Source of the DNA: an uncultured Lachnospiraceae bacterium
GTDB lineage: Bacteria > Bacillota_A > Clostridia > Lachnospirales > Lachnospiraceae
Assembly: GCA_910588595.1 (NCBI GenBank)
Contig: CAJUQU010000063.1
Location: 1 to 16,129, forward strand
Direction: 5' to 3'
Length of the DNA: 16,129 nt
The translations under genes were made by a program, and so were the position numbers. Shown here piece after piece: positions 7,591 through 14,031 of the stretch. The notes beneath the pieces are model-generated. The model saw only the letters and a program-made list of their open reading frames with translations. It was not told the origin of the DNA and ran no database searches. The number at the start of each line of letters is the position of its first letter. The first letter of the stretch is position 1.

Positions 7591-9534
7591 ATGAATTATG
7601 TTATAGGTCTGATTGGCGATGTCCTGGGAGGGCTGATGTATTGTTGCTACAATCTTTTGCCCAATTACTTTATTTCTATCATACTGTTTACATTTAGTAC
7701 GAAAATGGTCCTTTTGCCAGTTTCTCTTTGGGTTCAGAAAAATTCGATCAAGATGGTAAAGATGCAGCCGGAGATGAATTTTATCAGGGCGAAGTATTTT
7801 GGAAATGGGGAGAAGATCTCAGAAGAACAATACGAACTTTATAAAAGAGAGCACTATCAGCCGCTTGCAGATTTGATCCCTCTGGCACTGCAATTGATCT
7901 TGCTGATGGGGGTCATTGACGTGATCAATCATCCGGAAGAACATATCTTTCGTGGAAATCCAGGTGTGCTTGACACAATGCTTGGGAGCCTTGATCTGTC
8001 ATCCATTCCCGCAGAGGTTGGAGGAACAGCATATCTGATTCCTCTGGTCGCTGCATTTTCTGCGTGGTTTATGTGCTTTATACAGAATAAGATCAATGTC
8101 CTGCAGTCAGAACAGGGAAAGATAAATCAGATGGGAACTATGATATTGTCGATCGGATTGTCGCTGTATCTTGGATTTTTTGTCAAGACAGGTGTAGGTA
8201 TTTACTGGACGTTCAGCAACCTGTTTTCTGTACTGCAGCTGTATTTCCTCAATATCATCATGAACCCCAAGAAGTACATTGACTACGAGGCGTTGGAAAA
8301 GAGTCGTGAGGAGCTGAGGTCGGCGAGTGCTTTTGAAAGGCAGAATAAAAAGAAGTTTTTTGAAAAAGATCCTTATAGAAAGAAGGAAAAGGCCGATTAT
8401 AAACGCTTTTTCAGGGATTACGAGATGCAGCTCGTGTTCTATTCGGAAAAGAATGGATTTTATAAGTATTTTCAGAATATTATCGAGACACTTCTAGAAA
8501 AGTCGGATGTGGTGATCAATTATATCACCAGTGATCCAAATGACAAAGTATTTGAGATGGAAAGTGAGCGGTTCAAGCCATATTATATCGGGGAGAACAA
8601 GTTGATCGTGTTGATGATGAAGATGGAGGCGGACATTGTCGTGATGACAACGCCGGATCTGGAGAGTTTTCATATCAAGCGCTCTCTGGTCCGCAAGGAC
8701 AATGAATATATCTATGTGCCGCATGACGTGAACAGTCCAAATCTGACTTTCCGCAAAGAGGCGCTGGATCATTTCGATACTATTTTTTCATCCGGACCTC
8801 TGTGTACGAAAGAGATCAGAAAGCGTGAGGAAAAGAACAGGCTGCCAGAGAAGAGGATCATCGAGTGGGGGTCTGGTGTCATTGACAATATGATCCGGTC
8901 GTATGACGCAATGGATCAGCGGGAAAAGGCGGTCAGGGAGATCTTGATCGCTCCATCATGGCAGAAGGATAATATCTTGTCCTCCTGCATAGAGGAAATA
9001 CTTGAAAACCTAGAGGGACATGGTTATCGCATCATTGTGAGACCGCATCCGCAGTTTGTGCGCCATGATGCAGACAGACTGGAGTATCTGCGGGGAAAAT
9101 TTCATATGGATGAGCGCGATGACATGGAGATGCAGACAGATTTCTCCTCGAACAGCACAGTATATCAGGCAGATATCGTGATAACAGACTGGTCAAGTAT
9201 CGCTTTTGAGTACTCTTTTGCGACATTGAAGCCGTCTCTGTTTATCAATACGCCGATGAAGATCATGAACGAGGATTATGAGGAACTTGGAATCACCCCG
9301 ATCGATATTGAGCTACGCAGCAGGATTGGCAAAAGTGTTGATCTGGATCAGCTGGAAACACTGCCGAAGGTTGTGGATGAGCTTTTGAACAACAATGCAT
9401 TTTCAAAAGAATCACTCGAAAAGATTCGGAATGAGTATATTTATCAGATCGGACACAGTGGGGAAGTCGGTGCGGAGTACATTATGGACAGGCTTGCCTA
9501 CTACAAAAAGAAGCATGAAGAGGAAGATGATTAA
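7591..9534 (+). CDS. YidC/Oxa1-like insertase domain fused to CDP-glycerol glycerophosphotransferase-like domain
   Basis: A 647-residue two-domain protein. Residues 1-228 are a YidC/Oxa1/Alb3-type core: helices near 11-45, 92-113, 145-165 and two more between 180 and 222, with the cytosolic hairpin signature LLPVSLWVQKNSIKMVKMQP after the first. Lys38 sits where Gram-positive YidC has its groove arginine. A charged linker (about 229-265) leads to a domain of the TagB/TagF glycerophosphotransferase family, with RPHPQ at 484-488 and TDWSS at 532-536, the two nucleotide/phosphate-binding motifs. The second domain would be cytosolic and would use a CDP- or CMP-linked donor; with AEP genes immediately downstream (TAAATG junction, no gap), CMP-AEP is the attractive donor. 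The role of the insertase part is unclear: anchor, channel or partner assembly. The ribosome binding site is weak (GGGG, 10 bases from ATG), suggesting coupling to the upstream gene. Confidence 0.85.
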   Translation: MNYVIGLIGDVLGGLMYCCYNLLPNYFISIILFTFSTKMVLLPVSLWVQKNSIKMVKMQPEMNFIRAKYFGNGEKISEEQYELYKREHYQPLADLIPLALQLILLMGVIDVINHPEEHIFRGNPGVLDTMLGSLDLSSIPAEVGGTAYLIPLVAAFSAWFMCFIQNKINVLQSEQGKINQMGTMILSIGLSLYLGFFVKTGVGIYWTFSNLFSVLQLYFLNIIMNPKKYIDYEALEKSREELRSASAFERQNKKKFFEKDPYRKKEKADYKRFFRDYEMQLVFYSEKNGFYKYFQNIIETLLEKSDVVINYITSDPNDKVFEMESERFKPYYIGENKLIVLMMKMEADIVVMTTPDLESFHIKRSLVRKDNEYIYVPHDVNSPNLTFRKEALDHFDTIFSSGPLCTKEIRKREEKNRLPEKRIIEWGSGVIDNMIRSYDAMDQREKAVREILIAPSWQKDNILSSCIEEILENLEGHGYRIIVRPHPQFVRHDADRLEYLRGKFHMDERDDMEMQTDFSSNSTVYQADIVITDWSSIAFEYSFATLKPSLFINTPMKIMNEDYEELGITPIDIELRSRIGKSVDLDQLETLPKVVDELLNNNAFSKESLEKIRNEYIYQIGHSGEVGAEYIMDRLAYYKKKHEEEDD

Positions 9535-10677
9535 ATGCAGGAGAGTATGAATATCAAGAGGAATATTTTATTGAACCCTGGGCCTGCAACGACGACAGAC
9601 ACTGTAAAAATGGCTCAGATCGTGCCGGATATCTGTCCCAGGGAGAAAGAGTTTGCATCTATGATGAAAGAGATGCGCGAGGATCTGGTGCGGATCGTCC
9701 ATGGTGATCTGGGCAAATATACATCGGTTTTGTTCTGCGGTTCAGGTACGATCAACATCGATATCTGTCTGAATTCTTTACTGCCAGAAGGAAAAAAGGT
9801 ACTGGTGATCAATAATGGCGCTTACAGCACCAGGGCGGCAGAGATCTGTGAATATTATGGTCTGCCGTTCATTGACCTGAAATTCCCGGTAGATGAACAG
9901 CCGGATTTGGAGATCATAGAACAGACATTACAGCAAAATCCAGATATTGCGCTGGTCCATACGACGCATAATGAAACGGGAACGGGTATTCTGAATCCGG
10001 TGCGGGAGATTGGTGCGCTTGTACATCGTTATGGTGCGGTGTTTACAGTGGATACGACATCCACTTATGCAATGCGTCCCATAGACATCGAGAAGGACAA
10101 TATTGATTTCTGTATGGCATCCGCCCAAAAAGGGCTTATGGCAATGACAGGGCTTTCCTTTGTTGTAGGAAATACAGAGATGATCAGAAAGTCTGCAGAT
10201 TACCCCAAGCGGTCCTACTACTGCAATCTGTATCTGCAGTATCACTTCTTTGAGACGACAGGTGAGATGCATTTCACCCCGCCTGTTCAGACGATCTATG
10301 CGGCAAGACAGGCGCTTGACGAGTATTTTGCAGAGGGCGAGACCGCGAAGTGGCAGCGGCATCTGAGCGTATTTGAGGCGATCCACGCAGGGCTTGAACG
10401 TCTGGGATTTCAGGATATCATCAAAAGGGAGCTGCAGGCGGGACTTGTCGTATCTGTGAGATATCCAGATGATGCAAACTGGGATTTTGAGAAAGTACAT
10501 GATTACTGTTATGAGCGCGGTTATACGATCTATCCGGGAAAGGTGTCTGAGCAGAGTACATTCAGGCTCTGTGCGCTGGGAGCGATCACGGCAGAGGATA
10601 TTAAAGAGTTCTTTGTTGTTTTGGAGGAGGCTCTTAATGCATACAATATAAAGATACCTGTTTATTATGTCAAATAA
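9535..10677 (+). CDS. aepZ: 2-aminoethylphosphonate aminotransferase (PhnW/AepZ-type)
   Basis: PLP class-V aminotransferase that, in a biosynthetic setting, turns phosphonoacetaldehyde into 2-aminoethylphosphonate (380 aa, normal for the family). The N-terminus has the hallmark LLNPGPATTTDTVK; the PLP lysine is K199 in SAQKGLMAMTG; CGSGT near residue 69 and TTHNETGTG in the middle are typical of PhnW-like enzymes. ATG 9535 directly follows the TAA of the fusion gene (TAAATG), with GAAGAGGAAG at 9517-9526 as ribosome binding site; ATG 9547 is a possible alternative. PhnW also acts in AEP degradation, but the nearby PEP mutase and decarboxylase and the absence of a phosphonatase indicate synthesis. 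Serine-glyoxylate aminotransferase relatives are the main alternative and are less likely in this context. Confidence 0.9.
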   Translation: MQESMNIKRNILLNPGPATTTDTVKMAQIVPDICPREKEFASMMKEMREDLVRIVHGDLGKYTSVLFCGSGTINIDICLNSLLPEGKKVLVINNGAYSTRAAEICEYYGLPFIDLKFPVDEQPDLEIIEQTLQQNPDIALVHTTHNETGTGILNPVREIGALVHRYGAVFTVDTTSTYAMRPIDIEKDNIDFCMASAQKGLMAMTGLSFVVGNTEMIRKSADYPKRSYYCNLYLQYHFFETTGEMHFTPPVQTIYAARQALDEYFAEGETAKWQRHLSVFEAIHAGLERLGFQDIIKRELQAGLVVSVRYPDDANWDFEKVHDYCYERGYTIYPGKVSEQSTFRLCALGAITAEDIKEFFVVLEEALNAYNIKIPVYYVK

Positions 10678-10702
10678 ATGTTTTAGTGAATGCTTATCGA
10701 AA

Positions 10703-10716
10703 TAAACAGATGTTTA
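10703..10716. promoter_or_regulatory. 14-bp palindrome in the gap before the PEP mutase gene
   Basis: TAAACA (10703-10708) and TGTTTA (10711-10716) are perfect inverted arms around a GA spacer, in the only sizeable gap (79 bases) inside the AEP gene run. It could be a protein-binding operator; the arms are too short and AT-rich for a terminator. No convincing promoter pair was found beside it. Confidence 0.25.
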
Positions 10717-10756
10717 GATACAAAGGCAATTCTAACGGAAAGGTTTGGTGCGGGAT

Positions 10757-12052
10757 ATGAAAAAAGTATATACCTGTTTCTGCACAGATGTGATACATGA
10801 GGGACATTTGAACATTCTTCGCGAGGCGAATAAATATGGAGAAGTTACGGTTGGAATCTTAAGTGATGCGGCTATGATCAAGTTTAACCGATTTCCGACG
10901 ATCCCGCTTGAGGAGAGGAGGAAGATCGTACAGGATACAGGAATGGTGGAATCAGTGATCATTCAGAATGAGATCATGTACGATAAGACCATTGCTGAGA
11001 TAAAACCAGATTATGTGATCCATGGAGATAACTGGTGCGAAGGACCTGAGCGTGCGATCCGTCAGAATGTCATTGACAACTTAAAGAAATACGGCGGCGA
11101 GCTGATCGAGATTGGTTATACCTACAATGAGAATGTCAAAAAGATCGATGACAATATCAAGGAAAAGCTTGCCATGCCGGAGTACAGGCGCAAGCGTCTG
11201 CGCCAGCTGATCAAACTGTGTCCTGTTGTGAAGACGATCGAGGTTCACAGCGGACTGACAGGACTGATCGCGGAGAAGACGGTCGTGGAACACAACGGAG
11301 AGCTGGATCAGTTTGATGCGATGTGGCTTTCTAGCTTATGCGATTCCACGGCAAAAGGAAAACCGGACATCGAACTCGTCGACATGTCATCAAGGATGCG
11401 CACGATCGATGATGTGATGGAGGTGACGACGAAACCGATTATTCTGGACGGGGATACAGGCGGGCTGGTGGAGCATTTTGTATACAATGTGCGCACATTG
11501 GAACGGATGGGCGTGTCTGCGGTCATTATCGAGGATAAAACAGGATTAAAGAAAAATTCCCTGTTCGGAACAGAGGTAGCACAGACGCAGGATTCTATCG
11601 AGAATTTCTGCGACAAGATACGTGCTGGAAAAAATGCGCAGCGGACAGAGGAATTTATGATCATAGCGCGCATTGAGAGCCTGATTTTGGATAAAGGACA
11701 GGAGGATGCCCTGGAACGCGCATTTTCTTATGTGGAGGCTGGGGCGGATGCGATCATGATCCACTCCAGAAAGAAATCTCCGGATGAGATTTTTGAGTTT
11801 TGTGACAGGTTTAGGATTCAGAATAAGGATACACCCATTGTTGTTGTGCCGACTTCATTTAACAGTGTCACGGAGGCGGAACTTGCGCAGCATGGTGTCA
11901 ATATTGTGATCTATGCGAATCAGCTGACAAGAAGTGCATTTCCAGCAATGCAGAGTACGGCTGTTGAAATCTTGAAAAACCACAGGGCGTTGGAGGTTGA
12001 CTCGAAGCTGATGCCGTTTAAGGAGATCATCACACTGATAGATGATATGTAG
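10757..12052 (+). CDS. aepX: Phosphoenolpyruvate mutase with N-terminal cytidylyltransferase-like domain
   Basis: Makes the carbon-phosphorus bond: PEP to phosphonopyruvate, first step of AEP synthesis (431 aa). The catalytic signature EDKxxxxxNS that separates PEP mutases from isocitrate and methylisocitrate lyases is present as EDKTGLKKNS at 259-268, in a TIM-barrel domain of about residues 145-400. Residues 1-130 form a glycerol-3-phosphate cytidylyltransferase-like domain with HEGH at 14-17, an architecture known for AepX-type mutases. The second nucleotide motif, YTxGISST in relatives, is degraded to YTYNENVKK (121-129), so this domain may be inactive. ATG 10757 is chosen by homology; GGAAAGG at 10737-10743 lies 13 bases away, so GTG 10748 is a less likely alternative. 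Confidence 0.94.
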   Translation: MKKVYTCFCTDVIHEGHLNILREANKYGEVTVGILSDAAMIKFNRFPTIPLEERRKIVQDTGMVESVIIQNEIMYDKTIAEIKPDYVIHGDNWCEGPERAIRQNVIDNLKKYGGELIEIGYTYNENVKKIDDNIKEKLAMPEYRRKRLRQLIKLCPVVKTIEVHSGLTGLIAEKTVVEHNGELDQFDAMWLSSLCDSTAKGKPDIELVDMSSRMRTIDDVMEVTTKPIILDGDTGGLVEHFVYNVRTLERMGVSAVIIEDKTGLKKNSLFGTEVAQTQDSIENFCDKIRAGKNAQRTEEFMIIARIESLILDKGQEDALERAFSYVEAGADAIMIHSRKKSPDEIFEFCDRFRIQNKDTPIVVVPTSFNSVTEAELAQHGVNIVIYANQLTRSAFPAMQSTAVEILKNHRALEVDSKLMPFKEIITLIDDM

Positions 12053-12069
12053 GATTGAAATGGAGTTTT

Positions 12070-12777
12070 ATGGGAAAAGAAATTGGGATTATCATGGCGG
12101 CGGGGCTGGGTACACGAATGCATCCGCTAACTTTAAAAACACCGAAACCACTTGTAAAAGTGTTTGGAAAGCCTTTGATCGAAACGGTTATCGAAGGTTT
12201 GAAAAGCAGGCATATATCAGAGATTTATATTGTTGTGGGATATCTGAAAGAACAGTTTTCCTATCTGTGTGAGAAATACCCTGGTATTATATTGCTTGAA
12301 AATCCTGACTATTCCACGAAGAATAACATTTCCTCGATCTATGCGGCAAAAGCGGTATTGGCAACAGCAGACTGCTTTATCTGTGAGGCGGATCTGCTTG
12401 TCGCAGACGGATCTGTTTTTGGCAAGAAGCTCGACGGTTCTGGTTATTATGGAAAGATGGTCGGAGGATATTCAGATGACTGGGTGTTTGAACAGCGAGA
12501 CGGTCTTATCTCCAGAGTAGGAAAAGGGGGAACAGATACCTACAATATGGTAGGGATCTCCTTCTTCAAACAGGAGGATGCCAGGATCCTTGCCGAAGAG
12601 ATCGCTAAAGCGTATCATACAGAGGGAAATGCAGACTTGTTTTGGGACGAAGTGGTCGATCAAAATCTTGACAGGCTTCATTTGAAAGTCTTTCCGGTGG
12701 AAGAGGGACAGATCGTGGAGATCGATACAGTAGACGAGTTGACCGCACTGGACAATGATGCGTTGTCAGCCAATTAA
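12070..12777 (+). CDS. pntC: CTP:phosphonate/phosphocholine-type nucleotidyltransferase (PntC/LicC-like)
   Basis: Nucleotidyltransferase expected to activate AEP with CTP, giving CMP-AEP and pyrophosphate (235 aa). The N-terminal nucleotide-binding motif MAAGLGTRMHPLTLKTPKPL (residues 9-28) is followed by FGKPLIE; a metal-binding acidic site is at E106-A-D108 (CEADLL); GQIVEIDTVDEL closes the domain. This matches LicC and the PntC domain of CTP:AEP cytidylyltransferases better than sugar-1-phosphate enzymes, which are usually longer. ATG 12070 is chosen, with GGAG at 12062-12065 only 4 bases upstream; a TTG at 12055 is less likely. It begins 17 bases after aepX and is in turn followed by the decarboxylase. 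The substrate assignment is by context; choline phosphate or another phospho-alcohol remains possible. Confidence 0.8.
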   Translation: MGKEIGIIMAAGLGTRMHPLTLKTPKPLVKVFGKPLIETVIEGLKSRHISEIYIVVGYLKEQFSYLCEKYPGIILLENPDYSTKNNISSIYAAKAVLATADCFICEADLLVADGSVFGKKLDGSGYYGKMVGGYSDDWVFEQRDGLISRVGKGGTDTYNMVGISFFKQEDARILAEEIAKAYHTEGNADLFWDEVVDQNLDRLHLKVFPVEEGQIVEIDTVDELTALDNDALSAN

Positions 12778-12847
12778 GGACGAATGACAAATAATAATAG
12801 ACAAGTGCCGTTTTCACGCTATTGATGGATATGTGTGCGGGGAACAC

Positions 12848-12854
12848 AGGAGGG
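12848..12854 (+). promoter_or_regulatory. Ribosome binding site of the phosphonopyruvate decarboxylase gene
   Basis: AGGAGGG lies 9 bases before ATG 12864, an ideal site. It fixes the start there and not at the longer in-frame ATG 12822, which has no purine-rich leader. Confidence 0.85.
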
Positions 12855-12863
12855 TTGACATAT

Positions 12864-13997
12864 ATGAAGGCAAGTATTTTCTTGGAAGAAGTTAGGAATA
12901 TAGGGATTCATACGATCGCAGGTGTTCCGGACTCTACATTGAAACAATTTTGCGATGCAGTCTGCATGGATGGCGGAAAGGAATTTGATCACTATGTAAC
13001 TGCAAATGAAGGCGCAGCGGTTGGTCTTGCGACAGGTGTATATCTGGCAGAAAAGCGTCCTTGTCTGGTATATCTGCAAAATTCCGGTCTCGGGAATATC
13101 ATCAATCCGCTGGCGTCGATTGCCAATCAGGAGGTATATGGGATTCCCATGCTGTTTGTTGTCGGATGGCGCGGTGAGCCAGGAATAAAGGACGAACCGC
13201 AGCATGTCTATCAGGGGAAAGTGACCTGTGAGCTGTTGGAAGTCATGGATGTACCGTATTCTGTGATCGATGCTGCTACATCAGATTCACAGCTTAGAAA
13301 TATTTTTGACAATGTCCGCAGACAGATGGAGGACAACAGGCAGTATGCGATCGTTGTGAAAAAGGGAACATTTGAGAAAGAGTGCGCATTTACGTGGGCA
13401 AACGGATATGATCTTGTCAGGGAACAGGCGTTGAGAACGATTCTTGAACAGGTATATAACGATTCATATATCGTTTCCACGACAGGGAAAATATCCAGGG
13501 AGTTATATGAACAAAGTGATGCACTATATGGAAATCATGACAGACTTTTTATGACAGTGGGAGGCATGGGACATGCATCGATGATTGCCTATGGCATGGC
13601 ACAGGCAGATGAAAACAGGCGGATCGTATGTATCGATGGAGATGGAGCTGCCATGATGCACATGGGAGCGCTGGCTTTTCTGGCAAAACAGTCTCCTAAA
13701 AATTATCTCCATATAGTGATCAACAATGCGGCACATGAATCTGTAGGGGCAATGCCGACAGGTTACAGTGGACAGACATACTCCCAGATCGCACAGGCAT
13801 GTGGATATCTGAGCACATATCTGGTCAAAACAGAAGCAGAGTTGGAGACGGCACTCGTTGATGCCAGGAACAGGAGTGAGCTTTCAATGATCGAGGTGAT
13901 GACAGCACTGGATTCAAGAGCGGATCTGGGCAGACCGAAGGAGAGCGCGAGGGAGAACAGGATCAGTTTTATGGATGCATATCACAAAGCGGAATAA
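12864..13997 (+). CDS. aepY: Phosphonopyruvate decarboxylase
   Basis: Thiamine-diphosphate enzyme that decarboxylates phosphonopyruvate to phosphonoacetaldehyde, the irreversible step that pulls the unfavourable mutase reaction forward (377 aa, normal family length). E49 in ANEGAAVGLA is the expected TPP-activating glutamate; GVPDSTLKQF near residue 20 and YLQNSGLGNIINPL near 72 are characteristic of this decarboxylase and its sulfopyruvate relatives; the TPP-binding motif runs from GDG (259-261) to NN (287-288), about 30 residues, and continues as HESVGAMPTG. The start is set by the AGGAGGG at 12848. It follows pntC after an 86-base gap with no terminator. Sulfopyruvate decarboxylase is the close alternative but is excluded by the neighbouring PEP mutase. 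Confidence 0.93.
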   Translation: MKASIFLEEVRNIGIHTIAGVPDSTLKQFCDAVCMDGGKEFDHYVTANEGAAVGLATGVYLAEKRPCLVYLQNSGLGNIINPLASIANQEVYGIPMLFVVGWRGEPGIKDEPQHVYQGKVTCELLEVMDVPYSVIDAATSDSQLRNIFDNVRRQMEDNRQYAIVVKKGTFEKECAFTWANGYDLVREQALRTILEQVYNDSYIVSTTGKISRELYEQSDALYGNHDRLFMTVGGMGHASMIAYGMAQADENRRIVCIDGDGAAMMHMGALAFLAKQSPKNYLHIVINNAAHESVGAMPTGYSGQTYSQIAQACGYLSTYLVKTEAELETALVDARNRSELSMIEVMTALDSRADLGRPKESARENRISFMDAYHKAE

Positions 13998-14031
13998 AAC
14001 TATTTAATATAAGCGGAAAAGAGGATTATGC

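Noticed and set aside
9928..10500. Minus-strand frame of 190 codons
   Set aside because: It is antisense to the well-supported AEP aminotransferase and resembles no family I know.
11153..12052. Isocitrate or methylisocitrate lyase
   Set aside because: The EDKxxxxxNS signature and the N-terminal cytidylyltransferase-like domain identify PEP mutase.
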